Shown here: positions 1-7,794 of the stretch, one piece after another
How the letters are laid out: every line of letters begins with the position of its first letter
Numbering within the stretch: position 1 is the stretch's first letter
DNA from: Collinsella sp.
GTDB lineage: Bacteria; Actinomycetota; Coriobacteriia; Coriobacteriales; Coriobacteriaceae
DNA: 64,000 bases
Assembly (NCBI GenBank): GCA_019414565.1
Contig: DXLU01000004.1
Coordinates: forward strand, 16,444 to 80,443
Direction: 5' to 3'
The notes under the pieces: model-generated
The model's input: only the letters and a program-made list of their open reading frames with translations
Databases searched by the model: none
Told to the model about the DNA's origin: nothing
Position numbers and translations under genes: made by a program

Positions 1-16
1 GGATACCGAGTTTTAG
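1..16 (+). CDS. Last codons of an upstream gene, possibly rplB (partial)
   Basis: A reading frame entering the window ends at a TAG at 14-16, directly before the rpsS ribosome binding site. In the usual S10 operon order the gene before rpsS is rplB (L2). Only four codons are visible, so the identity rests on gene order alone. Confidence 0.3.
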
Positions 17-28
17 GAGAAAGCACTT

Positions 29-289
29 ATGAGCAGAAGTCTCAAAAAGGGCCCGTTCGTGGAGACTCGCCTTCTCTCGCGTATCACCGCGATGAACGAG
101 GCTGGCAAGAAGGACGTCGTGAAGACCTGGTCCCGCGCGTCCACCATCTTCCCCGAGATGGTTGGTCACACCATCGCCGTCCACGACGGCCGCAAGCATG
201 TGCCCGTGTATGTTACCGAGTCCATGGTTGGTCACAAGCTCGGCGAGTTCGCGCCGACTCGTACGTTCCGTGGCCACAAGGCCAAATAG
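29..289 (+). CDS. rpsS: 30S ribosomal protein S19
   Basis: S19 binds 16S rRNA in the head of the small subunit and contacts S13 near the A-site finger. The 86-residue product has the family's usual length and opens with the characteristic MSRSLKKGPFV start. The conserved segment HDGRKHVPVYV and the ending GEFAPTRTFRGH are also present. An AGGAGA Shine-Dalgarno lies about 8 nt before the ATG. It is the first complete gene of the visible ribosomal operon and is followed 14 nt later by rplV. Nothing about it is unusual. Confidence 0.97.
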   Translation: MSRSLKKGPFVETRLLSRITAMNEAGKKDVVKTWSRASTIFPEMVGHTIAVHDGRKHVPVYVTESMVGHKLGEFAPTRTFRGHKAK

Positions 290-303
290 GGGGTTAACCG
301 TAA

Positions 304-675
304 ATGGCAACTAAGTCTATTGAAACTGAGGCCACCGAGGTTCGCGCCGTCGCTAAGTACGTGCGTGTTTCCCCCAGCAAGGCCCGCCTGGTGGTCGATC
401 TGATCCGCCGCAAGCCTGTCGCTCAGGCCTTCGACATCCTCCACTTCTGCGACCGCGCCGTCGCCGTGGATGTCGAGAAGGTTCTCCGTTCCGCCGTTGC
501 GAACGCCGAGAACAACAACGGTCTGCGTGCCGACAACCTGGTTGTCGCCGCTGCCTATGTTGACGAGGGTCCGACGCTTAAGCGCATCCGTCCCCGCGCC
601 AAGGGTTCCGCTTCTCGCATTCTGAAGCGTACTTCCCACATCACCGTCGTCGTTGCTCCTCGAAAGGAGGCGTAA
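304..675 (+). CDS. rplV: 50S ribosomal protein L22
   Basis: L22 binds 23S rRNA, and its long beta-hairpin lines the peptide exit tunnel. The 123-residue product carries the family core KYVRVSPSKARLVVDLIRRK near the N-terminus. The C-terminal hairpin region includes GPTLKRIRPRAKG, followed by RTSHITVVV. The N-terminus is about ten residues longer than the shortest homologues, with an acidic stretch (IETEATEVRA). It sits between rpsS and rpsC in the standard S10 operon order, with only 6 nt to the next start, so it is co-transcribed. Confidence 0.97.
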   Translation: MATKSIETEATEVRAVAKYVRVSPSKARLVVDLIRRKPVAQAFDILHFCDRAVAVDVEKVLRSAVANAENNNGLRADNLVVAAAYVDEGPTLKRIRPRAKGSASRILKRTSHITVVVAPRKEA

Positions 676-681
676 AGCTGT

Positions 682-1392
682 ATGGGTCAGAAAGTCTACC
701 CCACCGGCTTCCGTCTTGGCATCACCGAGAACTGGCGCTCCCGCTGGTTCGCAGAGAAGGATTACGCTAAGACCCTCGGTAACGATCTCGAGATCCGCAA
801 GTACCTCGAGAAGCGTCTTTCCCGCGCAGCTGTCTCCCGCGTCGAGATCGAGCGCGCTGGCGACAAGGTGAAGGTCATCATCCTCACCGCTCGCCCCGGC
901 GTTGTCATCGGTAAGAAGGGTGCCGAGATCGATACCCTCCGCACCGAGCTCGAGAAGGTCGCTGGCGTCTCCAAGGGCCAGCTCTCCGTCGACGTTGTCG
1001 AGATCAAGCGCCCCGAGCTCGACGCCAACCTCGTTGCTCAGTCCATCGCCGAGCAGCTCGAGGGCCGCGTTGCCTTCCGTCGCGCTATGCGCAAGGCTGT
1101 CCAGTCCGCCCGCAAGGCCGGCGCCAAGGGCATCCGTATCCAGTGCTCCGGTCGTCTCGGCGGTGCCGAGATGGGCCGTCGTGAGTGGTACCGCGAGGGT
1201 CGCGTGCCTCTGCACACCCTCCGTGCCAAGATCGACTACGGCACGGCTGTCGCCAGCACCACCATGGGCGCTTGCGGCGTGAAGGTCTGGATCTACCTGG
1301 GCGAGAAGCTCCCGGGCCAGCCTGTTCCCAACCCTGCACTCGAGGGCTCTTCCCGTCCTCGTCGTCGTAACTCCGAGAGGAGGGGTCAGTAG
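682..1392 (+). CDS. rpsC: 30S ribosomal protein S3
   Basis: S3 forms part of the mRNA entry channel with S4 and S5 and has helicase-associated RNA contacts. The 236-residue product starts MGQKVYPTGFRLG, as expected. It contains the type II KH domain with its GKKG loop (GVVIGKKGAEID, about residues 73-84). The C-terminal domain has SGRLGGAEMGRREW. The tail is basic (RPRRRNSERRGQ). The stop codon TAG shares its last base with the GTG start of rplP, indicating translational coupling. Confidence 0.97.
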   Translation: MGQKVYPTGFRLGITENWRSRWFAEKDYAKTLGNDLEIRKYLEKRLSRAAVSRVEIERAGDKVKVIILTARPGVVIGKKGAEIDTLRTELEKVAGVSKGQLSVDVVEIKRPELDANLVAQSIAEQLEGRVAFRRAMRKAVQSARKAGAKGIRIQCSGRLGGAEMGRREWYREGRVPLHTLRAKIDYGTAVASTTMGACGVKVWIYLGEKLPGQPVPNPALEGSSRPRRRNSERRGQ

Positions 1393-1895
1393 TGCTTGCC
1401 CCTAAGCGTATTCTTCACCGCAAGGTGCAGCGTGGCTCCATGAAGGGCCAGGCCAAGGGTAATACCGAGCTGCATTTCGGCGAGTTTGGTATCCAGGCTC
1501 TCGAGGCCCATTGGATCACCAACCGTCAGATCGAGGCCGCTCGTATTGCCATGACCCGCTACATGAAGCGTGGCGGTCGTGTCTACATCACGATCTTCCC
1601 CGATAAGCCCATCACCAAGAAGCCTGCCGAGACTCGCATGGGTTCTGGTAAGGGTAACCCCGAGGAGTGGGTGGCCGTCGTCAAGCCCGGCCGCATCATG
1701 TTCGAGGTCAAGGGCGTGCCCGAGGAGGTCGCTCGCGAGGCTCTGCGTCTTGCACAGCACAAGCTTCCCATCAAGACCAAGATTGTTGCTGCCAAGAACG
1801 CTGAGCAGCGCATCGAGAAGGAGATGGCTGAGGAGGCCGCTCTCGAGGCCAAGTGGGCTGCTGAGGACGCCGCCGCCGCCAAGGAGGAGAACTAA
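1392..1895 (+). CDS. rplP: 50S ribosomal protein L16 with an acidic C-terminal extension
   Basis: L16 organises the A-site region of the 50S subunit. The start is GTG, overlapping the rpsC stop by one base, and the product begins MLAPKRILHRKVQRG as the family requires. The signature RMGSGKGNPEEWVAVVKPG is intact. At 167 residues it is about 30 longer than the common 137-residue form. The extra part is a predicted charged helix rich in Ala, Glu and Lys (from about residue 138, ending AAAAKEEN). The stop overlaps the rpmC ATG by one base. The extension is probably lineage-specific; its function is unknown. Confidence 0.96.
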   Translation: MLAPKRILHRKVQRGSMKGQAKGNTELHFGEFGIQALEAHWITNRQIEAARIAMTRYMKRGGRVYITIFPDKPITKKPAETRMGSGKGNPEEWVAVVKPGRIMFEVKGVPEEVAREALRLAQHKLPIKTKIVAAKNAEQRIEKEMAEEAALEAKWAAEDAAAAKEEN

Positions 1896-2110
1896 TGAAG
1901 CCCGCAGAGATTCGTGAGCTCTCGGACGCTCAGCTCGTTGAGAAGCTGAAGGAAATGCGCGCCGAGCTCTTTAACCTTCGTTTCCAGATGGCCACCAGCC
2001 AGCTGGACAACACCGCTCGCGTCAACACCGTGAAGAAGGACATCGCTCGCGTCCTCACGGAGCAGCGCGCCCGCGAGATCGCAGCGGAGAAGTCCGCTGT
2101 CGCCGAGTAG
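1895..2110 (+). CDS. rpmC: 50S ribosomal protein L29
   Basis: L29 lies at the peptide exit site next to L23, where trigger factor docks. The 71-residue product has the typical two-helix form, starting MKPAEIRELSDAQLVEKLKE. It includes the conserved ELFNLRFQMATSQLDNTARV and the following Lys-Lys-Asp-Ile-Ala-Arg-Val-Leu-Thr helix. The ATG overlaps the rplP stop (TAATG), so translation is likely coupled. The length is ordinary. Confidence 0.96.
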   Translation: MKPAEIRELSDAQLVEKLKEMRAELFNLRFQMATSQLDNTARVNTVKKDIARVLTEQRAREIAAEKSAVAE

Positions 2111-2126
2111 GACCTAAGGAGAGAAC

Positions 2127-2387
2127 ATGACTGATTCGCGTAACTCGCGTAAGGTCCGTACGGGTGTCGTTACCTCCGTCTCCGGTGCCAAGACCATTGT
2201 TGTCACCATCACCGAGCGCAAGCGTCACCCCAAGTACGGCAAGATGATGACCAGCTCCAAGAAGCTGCACGCTCACGACGAGGAGTGCACGGCTGGCGTG
2301 GGCGACACCGTCCGCGTTATGGAGACCCGTCCTATGTCCAAGATGAAGCGTTGGCGCCTCATCGAGGTCGTCGAGCGCGCTAAATAA
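2127..2387 (+). CDS. rpsQ: 30S ribosomal protein S17
   Basis: S17 is an OB-fold primary 16S rRNA-binding protein of the small-subunit body. The 86-residue product shows the core RTGVVTSVSGAKTIVVTI, the family motif HPKYGKMMTSSKKLHAHDE, and GDTVRVMETRPMSKMKRWRL. A strong AAGGAGAG ribosome binding site lies 5-6 nt before the ATG. Unlike the tightly packed genes before it, it is followed by a 118-nt spacer with strong folding potential (see 2415-2480). Confidence 0.97.
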   Translation: MTDSRNSRKVRTGVVTSVSGAKTIVVTITERKRHPKYGKMMTSSKKLHAHDEECTAGVGDTVRVMETRPMSKMKRWRLIEVVERAK

Positions 2388-2414
2388 GCAGTCGCTCTTA
2401 CGACTTGTACGTTT

Positions 2415-2480
2415 CCGAAGATGTGCGTATGCCTGGCTTGCATACCACGGGCCGTATAAAGGCTGCGCACCTCTCTTCGG
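2415..2480 (+). ncRNA. Candidate structured RNA element between rpsQ and rplN
   Basis: The 118-nt spacer between rpsQ and rplN contains nested complementary arms. CCGAAG (2415-2420) pairs with CTTCGG (2475-2480), GTGCG (2423-2427) with CGCAC (2466-2470), and GTATGC (2427-2432) with GCATAC (2440-2445). The last two arms share a base, so the exact junction is uncertain. No U-tract follows, so it is not a simple terminator. It could be a ribosomal-protein binding leader, an attenuator or a processing site. The pairing is read by eye. Confidence 0.4.
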
Positions 2481-2505
2481 TTCTTAGTTCGGAGGAACAT
2501 CTACC

Positions 2506-2874
2506 ATGATTCAGATGCAAACCATGCTGAACGTCGCCGACAACTCCGGCGCTCGCAAGATTCGCTGCATCAAGGTGCTTGGCGGTTCCAAGCGTCGTTA
2601 TGCAGGCATCGGCGATGTGTTCATCGGTGCTGTCCAGGAGGCTACCCCTGGCGCCAACGTCAAGAAGAAGGACGTTGTCCGTTGCGTCGTCGTTCGCACC
2701 GTTAAGGAGATCCGCCGCAAGGATGGCTCCTACATTCGCTTTGATGAGAACGCCTGCGTTGTCATCAACAACGATGGTTCGCCCGTCGGCACCCGTATCT
2801 TCGGGCCCGTCGCTCGCGAGCTTCGTGACAAGAAGTACATGAAGATCGTCTCGCTCGCTCCCGAGACCCTGTAG
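2506..2874 (+). CDS. rplN: 50S ribosomal protein L14
   Basis: L14 sits at the subunit interface and is the docking site of the silencing factor RsfS. The 122-residue product has the family's exact length. It starts MIQMQTMLNVADNSGARKI and carries the signature CIKVLGGSKRRYAGIGDV. It ends with GSPVGTRIFGPVARELR and MKIVSLAPE. A GGAGGAAC ribosome binding site lies about 10 nt upstream. It is separated from rpsQ by a structured spacer but is in standard order before rplX. Confidence 0.97.
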   Translation: MIQMQTMLNVADNSGARKIRCIKVLGGSKRRYAGIGDVFIGAVQEATPGANVKKKDVVRCVVVRTVKEIRRKDGSYIRFDENACVVINNDGSPVGTRIFGPVARELRDKKYMKIVSLAPETL

Positions 2875-2887
2875 TTAGGGGAGATAT

Positions 2888-3193
2888 ATGTATATCAAGA
2901 AGGGCGATAAGGTCCAGGTTCTCTCTGGTAAGGATCGCGGCAAGCAGGGCGTTGTCCTGCGTGCTCTCCCCGCCGAGAACAAGGTCGTTGTCGAGGGCGT
3001 TTCGGTCGTCAAGAAGGCCGTCAAGCCCAACGCTGCCAACCAGCAGGGCGGCATCGTTTCGCAGGAGGCTCCCATCGACGCCTCCAACGTCAATCTCGTC
3101 TGCCCCGAGTGCGGTAAGGTTACCCGCGTCGGTCACGAGAAGGACGGCAAGAACAAGCTGCGCGTCTGCAAGAAGTGCGGCCACAAGTTCTAA
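2888..3193 (+). CDS. rplX: 50S ribosomal protein L24 with zinc-ribbon-like cysteines
   Basis: L24 is an early 50S assembly protein. The 101-residue product has the N-terminal KOW motif KGDKVQVLSGKDRGKQGVVL. It ends in a C-terminal domain with two CxxC pairs (CPEC and CKKC), consistent with a zinc-ribbon form. In most bacteria rplE follows within a few bases. Here rplX is followed by a strong terminator at 3220-3253, and rplE is not met until 46051. The gene itself is intact. Confidence 0.96.
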   Translation: MYIKKGDKVQVLSGKDRGKQGVVLRALPAENKVVVEGVSVVKKAVKPNAANQQGGIVSQEAPIDASNVNLVCPECGKVTRVGHEKDGKNKLRVCKKCGHKF

Positions 3194-3219
3194 GCTGCCC
3201 GCAACATCAAGTTGCTAGC

Positions 3220-3253
3220 AAAGGCCCGGATGCCACGGCACCTGGGCCTTTTT
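3220..3253 (+). terminator. Rho-independent terminator after rplX
   Basis: AAAGGCCC pairs with GGGCCTTT, an inner TGCC/GGCA stem closes the loop, and a run of five T follows. The hairpin lies 27 nt after the rplX stop. It marks a true end of the upstream half of the ribosomal operon. Confidence 0.88.
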
Positions 3254-3371
3254 CTATCCCCACTCGATGGCTTCGGTTCTACCGTCCCGTCATTCCGGTT
3301 GCATCCAGTTTTCGGTGCCGTCTCGAATCGAGTGCCGCCAGGTGATACCCTGTCGCGTTTCGTCGGCTTCG

Positions 3372-3440
3372 GGGACAAAAGTCGGGACAACTCCAAAAAC
3401 TATTTTCGAACTCAGGGCTTTGAGTTTTTGTTTTTGTCCC
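3372..3440. repeat. Nested inverted repeat
   Basis: GGGACAAAA (3372-3380) is the exact complement of TTTTGTCCC (3432-3440). Inside, AAAAAC faces GTTTTT, and AACTCA (3409-3414) faces TGAGTT (3421-3426). Together they could form one long hairpin or cruciform. There is no adjacent gene end, so its role is unknown. Confidence 0.55.
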
Positions 3441-3800
3441 AAAGGGCGCGGCGGGATGCCTTTGGAGGCTCGATAGCGCCGAAAACGCCCGTTTTGAAAC
3501 TTAAATGCCTTTTCGCGTGCAAGCCGCCAGCTGCAATAGGAAGTGAATCAACGCAGGTGGCTTTCAAGCAGTTTGCAAAACTGCAGGTCGCAGGTCTTCA
3601 TTGCCAGTAGGAGAAATGAGTAGTCTCAGGTGGCTTGCCCATGAGTTGACGAACGGGATTTGAGATTACGCTGACGTCCGGAAACGCTTCGAGCACGGCG
3701 TTACGTTTTTGGGGTTTGGGCGTAGCCCCTGCACCCGCGAGCGCGGGCCTTAAGCCCGCCGAGAGGGTGACGCGTCGAAAACGAAGGGGAAAGAGAGAAG

Positions 3801-3870
3801 GGGGCGTCCCTATCATTCAGGTTGCGACCGAAGAAGACAAGGAGACCCCCTGAGCCTGAATGATGCCCCA
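3801..3870. repeat. Inverted repeat near the IS remnant
   Basis: A ten-base arm ATCATTCAGG (ending at 3821) pairs with CCTGAATGAT (from 3855), and outer GGGGC pairs with GCCCC. It lies about 90 bp from the IS3 remnant and might be a trace of another mobile element. No transposase is associated with it. Confidence 0.45.
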
Positions 3871-3939
3871 CAGACCGCGTCCGACCGAGCTCAAGCCGAG
3901 CTTTTCCTGACGTCCGCCTTCGCGAAGATGATGGCTGGA

Positions 3940-4450
3940 TTGGCTATGGATTGGCAACACTTATTTGGACGATTCCGGGAGGGACGGCCCCGCCTCCCTG
4001 AACTCGACCGGCGACATGTAGCCCAGCGTCGAGTGGATCCTGAAGTTGTTGTACCAGTGCACGTAATCCAAGAGCTTGGCTCGGAGCTCGCGCGTCCCTC
4101 CTCGGTCCTTCGGAGTGGCCGACGATCTCCCCGTTGCAGAGGTCGACGAGCAGGCAGACGTAGTTCCACGACGCCCCGACGCGCACGCAGGCCAAGTCGC
4201 TGCATATATGGGTGCACGGCGCCCTGCCGCCGAAGCCGCGCGCGACGACGTTCGACACGTCGGCCTCGTTGACCGCCCCGGGGTGCACCTTGAACCTCTT
4301 CCTGCCGTATGCGCCGGCCAGGCCGTTCTCCCTCAAGATGCGGCAGACGCGGCGCCGGCTGACGGTAACGCCCGACCTCCCGGGCGACGCCTTGATCTTG
4401 CGCGATCCGTTCCGGCCCTTGCTGGCGGCGTGCGCCGCCGCGGCCGCCGT
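3940..4450 (-). pseudogene. Deleted IS3-family transposase (OrfB) remnant
   Basis: On the minus strand an IS3-family OrfB can be followed in pieces. First comes the HTH-like segment VSRRRVCRILRENGL, then the start of the integrase core with CSDLACVRVGASWNYVCLLVDLCNGEIVG, shown here in part only. The frame then shifts at about 4105. After the shift, DYVHWYNNFRIHSTLGYMSP leads to a stop at 3961-3963. That C-terminal segment is the normal end of the family, but the stretch between (about 70 residues, including the second Asp and the Glu of the DDE triad) is missing. The copy cannot be active. It abuts the mtnN fragment, so the insertion probably disrupted that gene. Confidence 0.8.
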
Positions 4451-4736
4451 CGCCCCCGACATTAAGGTCCTCAAGGGCCGCGTCGTCTCCGGCGACCAGT
4501 TCGTCTCGCCCGCGGAACAGAAGGAGCGAATCCTCGCGGCCTTCGGCGACCTGTGCTGCGAGATGGAGGGCTGCACCATCGCGCAGGCCTCCTATCTCAA
4601 CGGCGTGCCCCTCGTCGTCGTGCGCGCCATCAGCGACAAGCCCTGCGCCGAGGGCCGGGTCGTCGACTACAACACCTTCGAGAAGAAGGCCGCCTGCGAC
4701 TGCGCCCGCATCGCCGCGCGCATGGTTAAGCTTTAG
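4420..4736 (+). pseudogene. mtnN: 3' fragment of an MTA/SAH nucleosidase gene
   Basis: The + strand from about 4420 encodes the C-terminal part of a 5'-methylthioadenosine/S-adenosylhomocysteine nucleosidase. Visible motifs are GRVVSGDQFV, the CEMEG nucleoside-binding motif and VVVRAISDKPC, which carries the catalytic Asp of the family. About 100 of the usual 230 residues remain. The 5' part is replaced by the IS3-family remnant on the opposite strand, with the junction somewhere near 4420-4460. No start codon with a ribosome binding site is in place, so I treat it as a truncated pseudogene. A functional copy may exist elsewhere. Confidence 0.8.
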
Positions 4737-4758
4737 GCCCGGCGCGCCGGGGCCCTTT
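4734..4758 (+). terminator. Possible weak terminator after the mtnN fragment
   Basis: A GC palindrome (GGCCCGGCGCGCC followed by GGGGCC) begins at the stop codon and is followed by CTTT only. The stem is strong but the U-tract is poor. It may be the original mtnN terminator. Confidence 0.4.
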
Positions 4759-4929
4759 CCAAAGCGAAGTGTCGAGCCGAAGTGTTGAGCGTCGGCCCTG
4801 AATGTTCAATGGCCGTTGTTTTCTGCCCCTCAAGTGGTGGACTTTTCCTCGGAGCTGTTGATTCCCCCACGCGCCCCCTTCCGTTCTCTGTTCTCCCCTT
4901 ATACTCCTTGTACGAGGAGGTAAGAAGTC

Positions 4930-7671
4930 ATGGACAAGACCACACAGGACAGCTTGGCAAAGAAACCCGTCGACATGAGGGACAGGATTCTCGAGCATCT
5001 CGAGGCCCTCACCTCTGCCGTCTCGCTCGACGACCTTGCCCGTCTGTCCACCTCCGACATCGCCGAGACGCTCATCATCTCCAGGAGCCTGGCGAGCCAG
5101 TACCTCAACGACCTTGTTCGCGCCGGTCTTGTGGTTAAGGTGGCGGGCAGGCCTGTCCGTTATTTTCATCGCCGCGCGTTCCAGAAGCGTTTTCAGGTAA
5201 AGCTCTCTGCAAGCGAGTATGCCTCGCTCGCCGACCTCATCCAGGCGACGGGAATCGCCGATCACCGCGACTTCGCGCGTGCCGTGGGCTTCGACATGAG
5301 CCTCAGCTCCGTTGTCGAGCAGTGCAAGGCTGCGGTTCAGTACCCTCCGTTTGGCCTGCCCATCCTCTTGAGCGGCGGCGTGGGTGTCGGTAAGTCTTTC
5401 CTTTCTCGCCTTGTGTACGAGTACGGCAAGAACCAGGGCTTGCTGTCCCGCGACTCCTCCTATGTGCGCATCGACTGCGCTGGGGTCCCGGACGCCGCCT
5501 CGTTCAACGGGCTTCTTGACGAGTCGATCGCGAAAGCGCGCGGGGGTGTGGTCTTTGTCAACGGCATCGAGGCACTCTCTCCCTCTGCGATGGAGCACTG
5601 CCTTGCGACGGCCCTCGGGCTCGATGCCTCCCAGGATGCGCCGCGCGCTCGCCTCGTTCTTTCGACGACGCTATCCGCCGATGACCTGAAGGTTTCCTCG
5701 GCCTACAGCAAAATGCCCATCTGTGCCCGCGTTCCCTCACTCAAGGAGCGGACCCCCGAGGAGCGCGAGGATCTCATCTTGAGCTTCCTGCGCAGCGAGG
5801 GGTGCCGAATCGGTTCTGATGTGAAGATCAGCCGCGGCGCATACCGTTGCCTCGTGAACGCGGACTTTTCCGATAACATCGCCGGCTTGCGCGCCTGCGT
5901 GACGAACTGCTGCGCCAAAGCGTTCCTCAATCGCGAGGGCGACTACGTCGTCGTTCGCCCGTATCTTCTTCCCAGCGGGCTCCTCTCCTCCGCGCAGATC
6001 GATCAACAGCCCGACGATGGCGTTCTGATCGACGCGTCTCTGGATGCCGCCGAGAGCACAGGGCCGGTCGAGCAGGCGCTCGATGCCCTGTGCTCCCTCG
6101 ATGAGCGATTCTGCGCCGGGGAGCTCTCTGTCTCCGAGCTTGTCTCGCAAGCTGTCTCCGCTGTGCGCGGCGTTGAGGATCACTTGATCTTCGACCACGG
6201 CGTCGCCTCCTCGAGGTCGCGCGCCTTCGAGCGCGTCGTGGGCGCGGTCCTTGCCGACGCAGGCTCTTCTTATGGCATCGAGCTTTCGAGGAAGGTCGCT
6301 TTTCTACTGGCCCAGGAGATTTGCCTGCAGTTGTGGCCGGGTATCGGCCTGGCTAAGCGAAAGTCTGCCTGTGCGGAGCAAATCTCCCATCTCCTCGGTG
6401 CCGTGACCTCCGAATTGCCGTTTGCCTCGAGTGTCTCCGATCAGGTCGCCGCAGACGTGGAAGGGGCGCTGGGAATCTCGCTCGATCACTTCACGAAGAC
6501 GCTTCTGACGCTGTGCGTCGCATCGGAGTCTCGCGATGCGAAGACCCTTCGGACGCTCTGCGTCATCCTGTCCCACGGCTACTCAACGGCGACGAGCATC
6601 GCCGACGCGGCGAACCGTATGCTCGGCATGCATGTGTACGAGGCTGTCGACATGCCCTACGACCAGCAGCTGAAGGACATCGTCGGTCCGCTCCAGCGCC
6701 TCGTCGACCGCCATTCCTACTGCACCGGGGTCGTGTTCCTCGTCGACATGGGCTCCTTGGAGGAGGCCTATAAGGCCCTCGAGAACGTTACCGACTCCAC
6801 TATCGGCGTGGTGAACAACGTCTCTACCGGTCTTGCGCTCGAGATCGGGGTCGGGCTGCTCGGCGGCAAGTCCATCGCCGAGGTTCTTGGCGATGCGACC
6901 GCCGCGTGCGTGACGCACTGCAAGGTGATCGAGCGCGTCAACCGTGAGGACGCCATCGTCTTCTGCTCCGAGTCCGGGGTCGACGCCGCGGAGAGGATAC
7001 GCCAGCTCGTCTCGCAGAGCCTCCCGCGCACCATAGGCGCGCGCCTGCTCACGAGGCCCTTCAAGCAGCTCGTCGCGAACGGGTCGAACGACGCCGTTTT
7101 CTCCGAGCACCGCGTCTGCGCCGTCATCGGCACGGGAGACCCCGGGGTCGCTTCCGTCCCCTTCGTCGCCCTCGAGGACATCATGTCGACGGCGTCCGCC
7201 TCTAAGGTTGATGCCGTGTTCGGCAGGTGGCTTGACGCTTCCGAGCTCTCTTCTTTCCACGAGAAGCTGCTCTCGAACATGACGCTGCAGAACGTCATCC
7301 GCTCCATCACCATCCTCGACCCGGAGCGGCTATTCCATGAGATCGAGAGCGCCGTGCACGAGCTTCAGCGCAGGACAGGCGAGAAGATCGGCAGCAACGC
7401 CATCATTGGGCTCTACGTTCACCTCTGCTGTCTCGTCGAGCGCCTTGTTACCAGAAACCCCATTGAGACCTACGTTGGCCAGGACCGCTTCGAGGAGGAA
7501 CGCGCCGATTTCATCGAGTCCTTCAGGCAGAGCTTCTCGAGCATCTCGACGCGCTATCGCGTAGAGGTTCCCGTAAGCGAGATCGCATATGTCTTCGACT
7601 ACATAAGCGTGAGCGCCGCCCCGGCGCGAGAAGAGCGCCTCGGCTCCTCGGACCTCCTGCTCGACGAGTGA
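4930..7671 (+). CDS. LevR-type PRD/AAA+ regulator of the adjacent PTS
   Basis: The 913-residue protein has the layout of LevR/ManR activators. An N-terminal winged HTH (about 17-80) is followed by an AAA+ domain with Walker A GGVGVGKS (149-156). A PRD-like region spans about 380-500. An EIIA-Man-like domain has the phospho-His candidate SHG (His549) and VVFLVDMGS (601-609). A C-terminal PRD (about 790-895) has His831. The AAA+ domain lacks the GAFTGA loop that contacts sigma-54, so it probably does not act like a standard enhancer-binding protein. The start is supported by GAGGAGG at 4914-4920. It precedes and presumably controls the PTS operon through PTS phosphorylation. The AAA+ core is shorter than usual. 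Confidence 0.85.
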   Translation: MDKTTQDSLAKKPVDMRDRILEHLEALTSAVSLDDLARLSTSDIAETLIISRSLASQYLNDLVRAGLVVKVAGRPVRYFHRRAFQKRFQVKLSASEYASLADLIQATGIADHRDFARAVGFDMSLSSVVEQCKAAVQYPPFGLPILLSGGVGVGKSFLSRLVYEYGKNQGLLSRDSSYVRIDCAGVPDAASFNGLLDESIAKARGGVVFVNGIEALSPSAMEHCLATALGLDASQDAPRARLVLSTTLSADDLKVSSAYSKMPICARVPSLKERTPEEREDLILSFLRSEGCRIGSDVKISRGAYRCLVNADFSDNIAGLRACVTNCCAKAFLNREGDYVVVRPYLLPSGLLSSAQIDQQPDDGVLIDASLDAAESTGPVEQALDALCSLDERFCAGELSVSELVSQAVSAVRGVEDHLIFDHGVASSRSRAFERVVGAVLADAGSSYGIELSRKVAFLLAQEICLQLWPGIGLAKRKSACAEQISHLLGAVTSELPFASSVSDQVAADVEGALGISLDHFTKTLLTLCVASESRDAKTLRTLCVILSHGYSTATSIADAANRMLGMHVYEAVDMPYDQQLKDIVGPLQRLVDRHSYCTGVVFLVDMGSLEEAYKALENVTDSTIGVVNNVSTGLALEIGVGLLGGKSIAEVLGDATAACVTHCKVIERVNREDAIVFCSESGVDAAERIRQLVSQSLPRTIGARLLTRPFKQLVANGSNDAVFSEHRVCAVIGTGDPGVASVPFVALEDIMSTASASKVDAVFGRWLDASELSSFHEKLLSNMTLQNVIRSITILDPERLFHEIESAVHELQRRTGEKIGSNAIIGLYVHLCCLVERLVTRNPIETYVGQDRFEEERADFIESFRQSFSSISTRYRVEVPVSEIAYVFDYISVSAAPAREERLGSSDLLLDE

Positions 7672-7794
7672 CCTTCCCCACGCCGCCGCAAGCTGACCGC
7701 GCGTCCTCAATAATCCGATAACCCCTTGCCCGGCGCGAATCCGGATAGCGCCGAGGCAGTACCGAACGCAAAACTTCATTTGATAGGAGCAAAC

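Larger units (their letters stand above)
3254..3940. other. Gene-poor interval with inverted repeats
   Basis: I see no convincing gene here; the possible open frames show no recognisable protein and weak starts. The stretch holds a long inverted repeat at 3372-3440, a short palindrome at 3568-3584 and another inverted repeat at 3801-3870. An open frame from about 3852 on the + strand runs into the IS remnant but has no start codon with a ribosome binding site. It may be debris from insertions. Confidence 0.5.

Noticed and set aside
232..1215. 327-codon minus-strand open frame over rplV and rpsC
   Set aside because: Composition-driven shadow of highly conserved ribosomal genes.
3212..3610. 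132-codon open frame after rplX
   Set aside because: It starts before and reads through the terminator stem, has no ribosome binding site and no family.
7672..7794. Sigma-54 (-24/-12) promoter for the PTS genes
   Set aside because: No GG-N10-GC pattern with the surrounding consensus was found.
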